Source of the DNA: Ceratocystis colombiana
Taxonomy: Eukaryota > Ascomycota > Sordariomycetes > Microascales > Ceratocystidaceae
Reading direction: 5' to 3'
DNA length: 64,000 nt
NCBI GenBank assembly: GCA_026419805.1
Contig: JAOSLS010000008.1
Location: 186,001 to 250,000 of the forward strand
Each line of letters opens with the position of its first letter. Positions within the stretch are counted from its first letter, which is position 1. The translations under genes and the position numbers were made by a program. Of the stretch, positions 11,892-24,200 are shown piece after piece. The notes below the pieces were generated by a model. It made no database searches. It worked only from the letters and a program-made list of their open reading frames with translations, and was not told the origin of the DNA.

Positions 11892-11972
11892 GGCAACGTG
11901 CCTGAGTGGTTAAAGGGTATGACTAGAAATCATATGGGTTCGCCCTCACAGGTTCGAATCCTGTCGTTGTCG
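11892..11972 (+). tRNA. tRNA-Ser (AGA), no intron
   Basis: The acceptor stem GGCAACG pairs with CGTTGTC (one G-T pair). The anticodon stem is TATGA/TCATA with loop CTAGAAA giving anticodon AGA. A long variable arm typical of serine tRNAs follows, then T stem ACAGG/CCTGT with loop TTCGAAT and discriminator G at 11972. The gene is 81 nt with no intron. The two 5'-truncated LINE insertions lie on either side, 67 bp upstream and 102 bp downstream. Confidence 0.94.
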
Positions 11973-12074
11973 AATATTAACTTTTTGTCCCCATCTCATG
12001 ATGGGGAGGGAGTCTTTTGTAACTATAGTCTCGATTTCAACTAATCTTTTCATTTTTTTTTTCCCTCTAGTTAT

Positions 12075-12317
12075 CAGTACAGTCTCTAACTTTCTTACGG
12101 AGAAGGCTCCTGGCCGCAAGGCTGGACCCTCAAAAGTCATAGGAGTACTTCGAAGAAGACATACACCTGCAACTGCTGACTGCCCAGAGGAAAGGTCGGA
12201 GGACGACATCTTCTTACTCCCCTTCCATCCAGAACATGCCGTCGTATTGCTGTGGAAAACCAGTAAGTAGACGTTAAAAAATACATACATACATACATAC
12301 ATACAGTACAGTCTCTA
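12075..12317 (+). mobile_element. 215-bp 5'-truncated LINE insertion with 14-bp target-site duplication
   Basis: CAGTACAGTCTCTA is found at 12075-12088 and 12304-12317 without mismatch. The 215-bp insert (12089-12303) is plus-oriented. It keeps an open C-terminal coding remnant of about 60 codons ending at the TAG near 12270, then the family 3' end GTAGACGTTAAAAAATACA and a (TACA)n tail. The right duplication ends 8 bp from the stop codon of the NAD+ synthetase gene, so the element sits in that gene's 3' UTR or terminator zone. Confidence 0.8.
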
Positions 12318-12325
12318 TTACCCAT

Positions 12326-15103
12326 CTACTCCGCCATCTTCTTCGCTGCAATCTTCTCCTCCAGTTCCTTGACATGAGCCTCGATTTTAGCTGCCTGCCA
12401 TGGCCATGCAACTACATATAAGAACGGGCGAAGGTCATGGCGGTTGTCATCTGGGTTATAAGAAGACAAGTGTATGCTGGGAGTCAGCACAGTGGCCTTA
12501 TGGCGATTCATAGCATAGAAGCGATAGAAGCGCAGCACACGGGCAGCAATCTCACGCGGCCCAAAACCTGGCCGCTCTTTCCACTCGCTCAACAAGCGCA
12601 GGTAACAGCTCCATGGTCCCAGGCGGTGCACGTTGCGCATGATTCCGAATATGCTGAGCTCGGCATAAGTCAGACCCATTTCGCCTTCGGACTCATCACT
12701 TTGCACACCAGCAGACAGTGGGAGGAGCTCGGCACTGGGCGTGGCCTCGATAAAGCTCTGATAATTTTGTCAGCATTCATCACTGCTCTCAAATCTATGG
12801 CGCGAACAACATTCAAGAGCAAAGGACTTACTGAAACTAGCGGCATCTCCCATGTCTTCTGAACCCACCGCAAAAAGTCTTTGGCATCGTTCTTAGATAC
12901 ACTGCCCAACGGGGAGATATCAGCAGATGAGCAGTCGTACTTGGTTAGGTACCCACGCAGAGCCTCGTCGACATTGGCTGAACTGAGAACAAGCATGCTT
13001 GCCCCAGCACGCTTGGTGTTTCTAGAAGTAGTCGATAGAGCCGCCAGTTCGTAGGCCACGATCATACGGTTACGGGCTTGAATGTTTTGCTTGGCAAGGT
13101 TTTCCTATAACATAATTAGCCATGTGAACCAGGGATAAAAATGGTTCAACGAGATCAAGCAGGCGACTTACCGCTCTCGAGCCCCCGTGCACAGAAAACT
13201 TAGGCTTGAAGTCAAGAGCTTGATGGATAATTTCTTCGTGTGCCGCAACGGCATTGTCAATCTTGATCTCAGAGTGGATACAACCAATGGTCTCCGCCAA
13301 ATGTCTTGCTCTCAAGCGAGTCTCATCACTACTGTGCTCGGTGCCCATGTAACAGGTGTGTAGGACTCTGGACATAATTTCTTGTGCAGTTGTTGGCATG
13401 AAGTCTGGCTCGCCAGTAACCCGTCTCAAATCTTCCAGCGTCACAGTCTCGCCGTTCTGGATACTCTTCAATACCACCTTAGCCATTCCATAGACGAATA
13501 AAGCCACAGTAGCACTGTCCAGGCCGCCCGAGAGAGCGAGGAAGTAGCCAGGAGAATTGGTGCGTGACAGGTACTGCCACAAGTAGACGGCTTCAGCCAT
13601 ATGCATCTCTTCCATGGGATCTAGGAGCCGCAGGGCCTGAGAATGGGTCTTGTGCAGCTCATCTGAGAGATAGATTTCGTCGGCATGGCGGGCAAGCTTT
13701 AGATCGCACTCAACACGCGGGATATCTGGTTGTTCAGCTCCCTGGACATTGCGTGAGCAGCTAGCACGGAAGCTGCGCACTTCCTCGATATCAATAGTAG
13801 CAGTGATGACATCTACGGGGCGCTATTGAAACAAGATTTAACTATTAGTTTCATTCGTCCATTCAGTACTTTTATTCCAATGGGTTGGGTCAAGCTTACA
13901 AGAGAGTACTGGTCACTTTGGGCAAGAACTCCGCCGTTGCAGATGACCATTGAGGAGCCATCAAACATCATACGGGCATCCCCATCTAAAGTATAGTTAG
14001 GACCAAATAATCAGGGACGCAATAGAAAGGATGAAGCGAAAACATACCAACGCCGCTAGCATTGGCGTAAACATAGACGCCACCGAGTTTCCGGGTCGAG
14101 TTGGTGATAAGATTCAAGCGAGTCTCCAACTTGCGCAGCTCGGCATGCGAAGCACTTGAGTTAAGGACAATCTCAACGCCATTCAGCCCCATGTAGGTGG
14201 AAGGGTTAAGGGGCTATATGTATTTGTCAGAAAAGGGTCTTTCGCACTCATTCACTACAACCGTTCCATGCCACTTACAGTAAATAGCTCTTCACAAGTC
14301 TCGCAGCCAATAGCAGTATCAGGAGTTGAAAGCACAACATCACCAATGGGAACGCTAGTTTGGCCGGTGACATCGCGAATGATGGTCTCCAGGTAGTACT
14401 TCTCCGTAGTGCGGGGCTTGACCCAAGCAGTGAAGTGGCGAGTTTCGCGGTACAGGCCGTCGTTAGCAAGTGACATTTTCGGCCGGATAAGGAAGATCTT
14501 TTTGTACGTGCAGAAGACGCGACAGTTATAGCGGCTGCATTTTGTTAGAACGGATACACAACAGCAGCAAGTAAAAACAGTAGCACTAGAATGTCGAGGA
14601 TAACTTGCACATTGCGGTGACGCACGCCCAGACCAAGATCGATCAGCATATCCTTGCAAATGGGGTCCGAAATGACCTCTGCAACAACCTCCCAGCTATG
14701 GAGGAAGGTGTCTCCCTAGTAGCAGTATTAGCCAGTGGCACCAAAAACACAACAGCAGACGAAATTTCTTGTACCTCAAGATGATGATCTAGACATCCAT
14801 AGCCAGGCACTTCCTATCAGGGCATTAGTCAACTTGCTTGAAACGAGTTAGGATATACTTAGCAGTGAGGTTGCCGTACCAGTTCGGGGCCAGTACGAAG
14901 AAGAGCGCCCTTTTCCTTGGCAAGACGGATAGAGTCGAGAATGCGAGCTTTGTTTCCCTATACCCAGCAGTCTGTTAGTAAAAATATGAACATGGCGATA
15001 AACCAGACATTTCCTGGTAGCTGCAGTACTAGAGCGGAACGCATACTCCAAAGTCCAGAGGGACGCTGGGCAAAGTTGCAGCTGCGACTGTGATAAACGA
15101 CAT
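12326..15103 (-). CDS. qns1: glutamine-dependent NAD+ synthetase
   Basis: Converts deamido-NAD+ to NAD+ using glutamine and ATP, the last step of NAD+ synthesis, in cytosol and nucleus. I reconstruct ten exons: 15103-15047, 14957-14880, 14813-14775, 14715-14609, 14534-14279, 14213-14048, 13985-13901 (or 13900), 13822-13172, 13104-12832 and 12757-12326. The N-terminal half is a nitrilase-fold glutaminase (GPELEVPGYGCLDHHLE, then NVRYNCRV with the catalytic-Cys block, then ILNSSASH-like segment VLNSSASHAELRK). The C-terminal half is the synthetase with PP-loop SGGLDS, SSANVDEALRGYLTKYDCSSADI and EATPSAELLP. All family landmarks are intact and the start MSFITVAAATLP is typical. Intron 4 appears to be GC-AG. 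A LINE fragment abuts the stop. Confidence 0.93.
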
Positions 15104-15331
15104 GACGAATGATGAAACAGCAGATGATAGAGAGTTGGAGCTTGGTCAAATTCCGCGGTTCTTAAGAATACAGCGCAAGTAGAGTCACTTTTGGCAACGA
15201 GTGGGGTTACTATTCAAAATAAACCCTAAACATAGACCCTAAGAAGCAAAGATACAATTGTTCAGCTCCAGGACTGAATAGAAAACCTATGGTTGGTATA
15301 AAATAGAGAAACTACACGGGCCCAAGAGGTT

Positions 15332-17016
15332 TTACAGGCCGAGGGATCTTCGAGTGTCCCTCCAGCGACCGTTCCGCATCGGATCAAGAACTTCCAATTT
15401 CCCGATAAGCCCAGCGAGCTCGACTTTTTCTTCACTCAGAAGGGCGCGGCCTTGGATTTTAGACTTGTAAGGGATGTACTCTAACAAGGCCTCGTAAATC
15501 CACTTGATATCCGTATAATCCTCTGCGAGATCTTGTATGAACTCTAGCACTTCATCAACTATAGCGTTTGCATCTTCGGACAAGAGCGAGGGAACGAATG
15601 ACTTATTGGGATCCGAGGAGACCACGTTCGACATGAGAAACTGGTGGTAGTACCAGAGAGACTGGTCCTCAGGTCCGACATTGAGAGCGTTGTGCACCAA
15701 CTCAAGTTCTATGCGAGAGATTTGGCTAGATTAGCTCGCGTGCCTTGTTTAAACTTGTCACAAAATATGCTTCCTACCTTGGTTAAAAAGATTTTTGCGA
15801 TCCTCGCTGGTCGCTGCGCGTTCTATCAAAATGCGAGGGATCAATGTAGCGCGACGATGCCACGCAGAAAAGTTGGAAAGATCTGTGTTGATTTTCTCCG
15901 TTGTATAGCTAAACTCTGCTTGCGCCATGCTTGACCCAAGAAGCTCTGAGCTTTCGAGTCGTTCAGTGAGCTTTTGACGATACCCCCAGGCATGGAAGTT
16001 ACGGCAATCGCGTAGCAGCATCTTGCTATCTAGAGCAAGTTCTTCTTCCCATATGGCACGCGCCATCTTAGCAGGGAGTCTCTTGATAGTCTGCTCTAGA
16101 GCCCAGATGCGATGATCCCAAATCCAATAGCATTTGGGATGGTTCATGAGCAGCGGAATGGTAAAGAGGAGCTCGGTTTTGAGGATTTCGAGGTCCTGGT
16201 TGTGAGCGGCTGTTGGCTTGTCAACTGTTGTACCAGGCTTCCAAGTCGGCGGGGATTCGGGGCTGCATTGGGTCTCGTGGGACGAAGAACTGGAGAAGCC
16301 GGCGGTAGAGGGCGATGTTGTGAGAGTCGGCAATGAATTCGGCGATTCCATCGAGGAGGAGGAGCCATCCGACAGTACGGATAATAAGCTCGAGGTTATG
16401 CATCGCCGGCGCACGTTCCATATTGTGTAATACTCAGGATTGAGACGAATAAGGCGAGTTGTGTGATCAAACGTGTCGGGCGAAAAGTCTTGGGCTTGGG
16501 CCTAAGGAACCTCATCAAGGGCGAGAATTAAAATCACGGGACACATGCATGTATATATAGCTGACCATGTGATGTTCAGGTGGACGGACTTGGCGAGAGG
16601 GTTTTTTTATACAAGGTAAACAAAGGGAGGGTAGTCCGTGCAGCATGCATGTCTCAGTCATCATTGAACAAGATCTTGGAGAAAATGAAAGAATTGGGGG
16701 GATCAGGGAACGGAAGCATAGGGAAAGTACGATGACATCAGACCCTAAAAGCTAGTGACAAATACAGGAGACGGCCGGGGTTAAGGGTTTGGTCAGGGAC
16801 AACAACCTACCCGTGAGCGAATCTCTCCCTCAAGCTTATGGTACTTGTCGATCTTTTTCAGATCTTCCTGGCGTTGTTGTTCAGTTCGGACATGAACTGA
16901 GCGAATTATGCCGTGCTACTTGAGGAAAGATGATGGTCAAGTTAGAATGGTAGGACACAAATATGAGCAGGTCGGGAAGAAGAGTGAGAATTGAATGGCA
17001 AGCCTACCGAGGCCAT
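15332..17016 (-). CDS. bet4: Rab geranylgeranyltransferase alpha subunit (Bet4)
   Basis: Predicted 404-residue alpha subunit of GGTase II, which with Bet2 adds geranylgeranyl groups to the C-terminal cysteines of Rab proteins. Exons are 17016-17008 (only nine coding bases, M-A-S), 16915-16811, 16501-15778 and 15708-15332. The join MAS-HGIIRSVHVRTEQQRQED matches the family N-terminus. Prenyltransferase alpha repeats are visible: LNPEYYTIWNVRR, NPKCYWIWDHRIW, DCRNFHAWGYRQ, NFSAWHRR and DQSLWYYHQF. A Ser-rich low-complexity insert follows the first repeat. A client-type Rab (Ypt3, CC-ending) is encoded 42 kb to the right. The closest alternative, farnesyltransferase alpha (Ram2), is less likely from the N-terminal motif. 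Confidence 0.88.
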
Positions 17017-17490
17017 AGCTGTCGGTCGATATTACGAAGAGTAGAGGAAGAGGAAAAGCGTAGTGGAAGAGAAAAAAAAAATGATGCAAATCCAAGGCTA
17101 GAGACTGGGGGCGCGTAGTTGCAGTGTAAAATAACAACACAAATAAGCGCTGGTGGCGATGCAGGCAAGAAGAGTACACTAATGAGAAGACGTGTTGATA
17201 AGGCTGAATGGCAGAAACGCCCATTTACTACTAAGGAGTTTCGGTTATTGGTAAAAAGAGCTAGTACATGTCACTAAACGGCAACTATTAGATGGAGTCG
17301 TTTGAGCACTCTAACGTTCGCCAATCTTCATTTACATCCACACCCAATCATGGAACGCTTTGCGCAAAGTCAAGCTAGGCTAACGTAAAAATGCAGCAAT
17401 CTAGTAGATCTATCGTTCACCATATAAACCAAAAATTACGCAACCGCAAAGCAAAAGAAACAAAAGAAAATAAAGTATCAGAAGCAGCCT
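17017..17490. other. short intergenic region between two minus-strand genes
   Basis: 474 bp holding the 5' UTR and promoter of the Bet4 gene and the 3' UTR of the phosphate transporter gene. No separate gene or RNA was recognised. Confidence 0.5.
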
Positions 17491-20145
17491 CTAATCTAGC
17501 TTGGCTACCTTCATGAGGCCGTAGCCCAGTGTCAAGACCACCGTTAAAGAGATAATTGAGCTGGGCACGCCTCGGCTGATGAAATGCTTCACCTGCAGGT
17601 ATCGCTGACCGGTAGCATCTTCCTTCATGATGGCAGCTACAATAATAATTGTTAGTATATATGTATATGTACACGTATATTAACCGGGGTGAAGATGTCA
17701 AACTTACTCATATTGGGGAAGCCGCTTGTAGGTAGGCCCATGGCTGCACTGCACATCAAGACGCCGGCCATGACTAGTAGATTAGGAGCAGGAGTGTCCA
17801 TCTCAATACCGACGTCGTAGACTAGAGGAAGCACAATCAGCGCAGCTACGGTATGGCTGATGAACGTGGCAATTATTAGTATCAGGGTGGAGAAGACAGC
17901 AAGCACACCATATAGGCTCATGTCTTCAACACCCTCGGAAACTAGGTGGGCTACTGTGTCTAGCAGACCAGATGACTTCACTGCCTTGCCCAGAGACAGG
18001 CCTCCAGCAGCGAGAATGATGATTGTCCACGGAAAGTTGTTGAAATCTTCCTTGGTCAGGATGCCAATGCCAAAGAATAGAACAATGGGGATAATGGCAA
18101 TGACGCCCATGTCACCAAACAAAGGCTCCAGGCTCTTACTAGCACACCATAGACCAATGGTACACATGGTAACAATTGCAACGAACCACTGCACCCCGGT
18201 GAAGCTCTCACGCATCGAGCGAATGGGGCTGATGGTGGTGTTCTTTCCAGGGTTAAAGGACGCGATAAGAAGAACCCAAATCAGCAGAATTGACGCGATA
18301 CCAACAGGAATAACAATGAAGAACCATTGGATCCATGTAGGCTCTGGCTGCATAATGCCCATGGCTACTACGTTCTGCGGCGATGCGATAGGAGAGAGCA
18401 TGCCGCCAATGTTGGAGGACAGCGCAATGCCCATGATGACGGCCTTGGACATGTTGGAGTCTGAGGGCAGTGTACGAAGCATCGGCTCGATGATAGAGAA
18501 GCACAGCACAGGAGCAGCAACATTGCTAATCAACATAGAGGCAAAAGCCGCAACAAACATATTGGCCAGAAGCACAGTGCTAGGTTTGGTGCCAGCCTTG
18601 CTAAGGACAAAAGTTGCTAGACGCTTATCAATCGCACATTTGGACAGCGCAGCAGCCAGGGCAAAGCCTCCTAGAAGAAGCATGATGACAGGCGTCCACA
18701 TAGCAGAGAAAATGTACGAGGTTGTTTCCTTGGCTGGGAGGCGGCGGTGCGTGCCATCGTCCGCCAGCACCACACGGAGAATGACGCATAGGAACGGAAT
18801 CATGAGAGAAGTAACAAATAACGGAATAGCCTCGGTAGCCCACAACACTGAAACAAAAACTAGCATGGCAAGGCAATTTTGCTGCTCAGGCTTTTCCATG
18901 ATGGGAATGATTAACAGGGCTGCGAACAAGAAGATGGACACAAGTAGGGTAACCATGGTGCTGCTGAAAAGCCACGCAGGTAGCTGATACCGACCAAATG
19001 GTGTGCGCAGCTGTTTCCTAGTTGGCGTTTTGTCGTCATCGCCCTGCAAACGCCGGCTTGCGGCGTCAGGGCCTAGTAGAGTTTTGCCGAGACTGGCCGC
19101 CTCAGCACGACGTTCCATACCAATCATGTCTCGCCAAACTGTGTTGCGCTCCCAGACAACATGCTCGCGTAGGTGGGAACGTAGATCCTTGCGTGCGAGG
19201 TCGATGTTACTCTTGGTAACAATCTCAGCATATGATTCCTCCATACGACGGATGCGCGTTTCTAGTGCCTCTAGTGCCTCAGGGCGAAAGGGATATGCTG
19301 GCTCAACGGTACTGGCCATGTATTGTTCACGCAGTTTCTTGTCCAGGATCTTATCGAACTTTTTGAGAACTTTGCGGAAACCGGTCTTGTTGAGTTGCAC
19401 GTAAGACTTGAGCTCGCACAGTTGCACATACAAACTAATGATGCGCTTCTTGAGGAGAATTCCCGACGAATAGAGATAGCTTCGCTCGTTGGATTCGTCC
19501 ATGGTGGTGCTCATGCGGCGCCATGAGCGTGTAATTTCAGTAGAGGCTGTGATATCGGTGCCGGTATGCATGGATGAGTGCATTGCATTTGCAGGAGCTG
19601 TGCGACGACGACCGAGGCTTAGACGAGATTTGTTCAAGCCAGTGGTTTCATCATCCGAGTCACGCTCATCCGAGTCTTCAGCAGCGTAGTCATCTTGGGA
19701 GCGAAGGCTGCCCACACTACCGGTGCGGGGACGGCGGCGGTCATTATCAGTGGGGTTTCGAGCATCTTCAAGTTGGTCAGCAGCCTCTTGGTCGTAGTTG
19801 TCGGCATCGTGTAGCACCTGGCTCATTTCATCGTCGAGTTCGCCTTCCTTGGCGACAAAGAAGGACGAGATCTTCTCAAGCTCGACATCGAGGGCGCGAG
19901 TGAACACGACTTCGGGATCTTCGCGTGAAATCAGGGGCCGCGATTCGGCATCACCGCCACTTGCTAGATGGCTGCTTTTTTCGAGGGAGTAGATGCTATG
20001 GGGTAGACAGTGTCAGTACCGGATGCATGTCGGAGTCAAAGCTATAGAGATAGGAGACCAACAGTTTTTTCAGGTTACTGTAAGCGATGTAATGACTGCT
20101 CCAATCAGGTACAGCATTGAACTGGATACTGTGAGAGAACCTCAT
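17491..20145 (-). CDS. SPX-domain low-affinity phosphate transporter (Pho87/Pho90/Pho91 family)
   Basis: Predicted 838 residues in three exons: 20145-20063, 19995-17708 and 17636-17491. The join at intron 1 gives SNLKKLIYSLEK, the classical SPX start MRFSHSIQFNAVPDWSSHYIAYSNLKKLIY. SPX binds inositol pyrophosphates and senses phosphate. The SPX region runs to about residue 300, with a disordered acidic insert around residues 60-150. The second half is a divalent anion:Na+ symporter (DASS) fold with about 12 membrane segments, including SNIGGMLSPIASPQNVVA, GLSLGKAVKSSGL and GLPTSGFPNM. The last exon encodes the final membrane helix and KVAKLD end. Plasma membrane (Pho87/90) versus vacuolar (Pho91) cannot be settled from sequence. 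Confidence 0.9.
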
Positions 20146-21232
20146 TTCGTCCTGCTGTAGAAGCCGTTGCCTTTTGTCGCGTCGTTTTTGTTCTCGAAGA
20201 GCCTCCTGGGCTGAGCGTTGAAATTCTAATGGTGCAAGTTCAATGTCGTCGGTGTGGGTATAGTCGCTCCCTCCTCCAAGATGCGAAGTGGAAGCAGCAA
20301 CAGTGCTCGAGCGTGCGGGCGGCGTGGTCGACGATATGACTGTAGAGGAGGGGCCTGAAGAGCGAGGTAGGGACGGAATGGTGAATAATGAAAGATGAAG
20401 AAATAAATAAAACGGAGGACTGCTTGATTGATAGGGTGATAGATAGATTGAGGGGTTAGTTAATTAAGAGCGAGAGCCCGCCAAGTTGGATAAATGTGGG
20501 AGGAAAGAAGTCAGTGCTAGACTGTGCCCAAGCTTAAAAGTTGTGTACATCAGCTTCGCCCCCATCTAGTAGCCTACGGGCTTTTTAGCTTTCTGGAGGT
20601 TGACGATAACGGACAAGATAATGAGCAGGGGCCACTAATGGGTCGTAAACTTGTGACTGTCAGACCAATCAGTGACATGTTTTCAGTGGAGCTAGGGGCT
20701 TTTTTTTTAATGACTAAGCAAAGACGGCCCCGTGACTTTGGGTAGTGTGTAGTGTAGAGCCTCACATTTTCAAGTCTTGGCAAGAACAAGTGTTGTTACA
20801 ACTGCGAGGCACAAAATTAGAAACACTAACATCAACTAGCGAATTTGCGTCTGTGCATAAAATGGCACAAGGGCGCTTGAGATTCAAGCCCCTTCAGCGA
20901 TGAGCCTCTAGTTTTGACTTAGTCTGGATTTTTGGAAGCTGGCCTAGAGCCGTGTGCAACCAAGATATAGCTCAAAATAGGCTAATAAATGGGTTTTGTG
21001 GAGACGGGCTGGGCTCCCGCATGCAGAATATAGGAAGTACTCCTCTTCAATCGCATATATGCATATCACAAGTAAATATTCATGTAAGCGTGCTTGCTGC
21101 AGTTTTACAAGAGTAACATTGATAGAGTGTTTTTCTCTGTAGGTATCTCTATCCTTTTTTATTCCGCTCTCAGTATTTATTCCCCTCTGACTTTAATTAC
21201 AAATATTAACATGAAACATAGAAGAGAGACGC
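20146..21232. other. intergenic, phosphate transporter promoter and ABC transporter 3' region
   Basis: About 1.1 kb between two minus-strand genes. The right part holds the 3' UTR of the ABC transporter gene, the left part the 5' UTR and promoter of the phosphate transporter. Open frames here are short and lack motifs. Confidence 0.5.
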
Positions 21233-24200
21233 TCATGTGCTCAGCATTTGGTGTGTGGCGTTGTTCCGGTAGGTCTCATTAGTTGCCATTAGCTCATCGT
21301 GAGTTCCCCGAGCGACAACCGCGCCCCTCTCAATCATTAGAATCACATCGGCCTTACGGACGGTGTGAAGACGGTGTGTAATAGCAATAACAGTGATCCC
21401 TGCCGATGCCTTGTCGATACTGTCCTGCAAAACACGCTCGCTCTCGGCATCAAGGGCCGAGGTAGACTCATCTAATAGTAGAAGTCGGGGCTTTCGGACA
21501 AGAGCGCGGGCAATGGCTAGACGCTGCCTTTGGCCACCCGATAGACGCGAGCCGTTGGGCCCACACTCGGTATCATAGCCATCGGGCAAAGCCATTATGG
21601 TCTCGTGCATATTGGCCAACTTGCAAGCAATGATGATATCTTCTTGCTTAGCTTCGGTTCCAGGTCTAGCACCCAAACCGACATTGAAACGAATGGTGCC
21701 ATCAAATAGGGTTGGGTCCTGGGGTACGATCGCAGTATCACTGCGGAAAGTAACATCATCTCTTGAGATTTCTTTTTCACCCAGAGTGATGCTACCAGAC
21801 GTGCAAGAATACATGCGTTGGACAAGCGACATGATGGTTGACTTTCCGGCTCCGGATGGACCTACAAGACCACAAAATTGGCCAGCCTCAATACGGAACG
21901 AAGTGTCATCAAGAATCTTGATGTCAGGGCGAGCGGGGTACGAGAAAGAGACATGTTGGAATTCAACACTCACTCCACTGTGACTACCCTCAAGGGTAAC
22001 GGTTTTTTCGCCAGTAGCAATGTGTGACTCCTCATCTGGATCTTCTCTGGAGTTGTCTATGCTTAGATTGCGGTCTAGGTTGCGTGCGGATTTGCAATCT
22101 GTTGATCCCATGTCAATAATCCTGATAAGACGGGAGGCTGCAGAGCGAGCACGTGAGACTTCGGGAGCTAAAGCAAACATCTGACCCCATAGCTGGGCAC
22201 CCACAAGCATGGCAATTAGAATAATGAAAAATTCAGCTTGGGTGGCATGGCCGGCAATGATCTGCTTGGCCCCCCACCAGTACGCAAAAGCATAAATGAT
22301 GTTGCCAAGAGAGTTGGCTAGAGCTAGCCAGATGTTCGCGAAAGCCGCAGCAGCAAAAATTCCTTTGCGAGGCTCATCTAGAGCACGGCGGTAGGACCCG
22401 AGAATCTCCTGATCTAGGGATAGTGCCGACACGGTTTTTATAGAGTTGACGGCTTCGACCGAAATGGCCACAGCACTGCTAAATGCACCGGCATAACGCA
22501 TTTCGTACTTTGCAAGTTCGCGATATTGTAGAATACCGGCTCCCAGCATAAGTGGGATCACAACAAGACAGACCAGGGCAATCCTCCAGTTCACGATGTG
22601 TGACAGGATAATGGCAAAGACCAGGTTGACAAACACGGCAAAGCCTTGGCCCATGATAGAGCCACTGAACCCGCCTAAAGCTGACGTATCCTTGGTGATG
22701 AGCGATAGTAAAGTAGAGGGGGAGCGGTCCTCGGACTCATGGAAGTCCATGCCCTGCTCAAATAATGACCGGAAAGCCAAGACTCGAACGCGGAAGAGCA
22801 GCTTCTCAGCCACATATCCGAAGGCAGACCACGAGACAAGATTGGCAAAGAATTCGATCACGGCTAGCATAAACATCATACCGCCAAATAGACGGCCAGT
22901 GTCTCTGATATAATCAGGCTCATGACAAGGGCTTAGACGGCCAACCGTGTTGCCAAAGATAATGCCTGCGCCAGAGAACACACTACCGACTAAAGTTGCT
23001 GCAAAAAAGGCAATTAACAGCCACATGATGTCGGGACGAATGAGGCTGAAGAGGCGTTTGAGTACAGTGCCAAAAGAGAGCTGCTCATCGAGCTGCAGTT
23101 TCTTGATGACCTCTTTTTCTTGGTCAGCCTGGGATTTGATAGAGATCTTGGAGGTTGCTAGATTAAGCCCGTTCGTGGACTTTGCCTGTGCCATTTCGTC
23201 ATTACTTAGGTCAAGACTTGAAGAGTTTTTGATAGATGTCTTGTCATTGGATTCATCGCTAGATTCTTCGTGACTGATATCTTGTAGGTGGACCATCTTG
23301 GAATATAAACCACCTTGAGCCATGAGCTGAGAATGAGTGCCCTGCTCCTGAATCTGGCCATCCTTAAGAAAGACAATGTTATCCGCCTTTTTGATAGTAG
23401 ATAGGCGATGAGCAATAGAGATGATGGTGCGTCCACCCTGAGCGACTCGGTCAATGGAGGCTTGAATGCGTTGCTCAGACTCAGAGTCTAGTGACGCTGT
23501 AGCCTCATCAAGAATGAGAATCTTGGGATTACGGATTAAGGCTCGAGCCAAGGCAAGTCTCTGGCGTTGACCACCAGAGATCAAGCCGCCTGAGGACCCG
23601 ACATTAGTACCATAGTTGTCCTGCAGGTGATCAATAAATGCGGAAGCATCAGCCATGTCAGTGGCATCTTTGACAAGGCCTGCAATAATAGCAGTAGTGA
23701 CACTAATAGCCTTGGCTGCAGTCATCATGTCTTCGCCTTGACAAATCTTGTCTGCAAGAGCCTTGAGGTTGGTCCCTAGTAAGGTTTCCTGGAGAGCTTT
23801 GTGCTCGGGACGCGGCGAGTTGACAAGGCCAAGGGCAATATTTTCTAAAATGGAGCGGCCAAGTAGCGATGGCTCCTGCTGTACTATGCTGAACATGCTT
23901 CGAAGGCTGCGCAAGCTCACGCAACGCAGATCACGACCATCAAAGGTGGCAGAGCCACTAGTAGGGTCATACAGCCGGACCATGAGGCTAACAAGCGACG
24001 ACTTGCCACTTCCAGACGGGCCAACAATAGCTGTGTGCTTTCCACTTGGGCATGAAAGCGAGAGGCCGCGGAGAGCTGGGTTGTCGGGCCGGGAGGGGTA
24101 GGAAAAGACGATGTTGTTAAATTCCAAGGCTCCAGGACTGTCAACAGATAGATCATCGAGAGACTCGTCGTCGCCATTGATCTTGCATTCATGCTCAATA

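Noticed and set aside
17860..18987. 375-codon open frame on the plus strand
   Set aside because: It lies fully antisense to the membrane domain of the phosphate transporter, whose frame, introns and motifs are clear. Its translation has no domain and shows the composition expected of a shadow frame.
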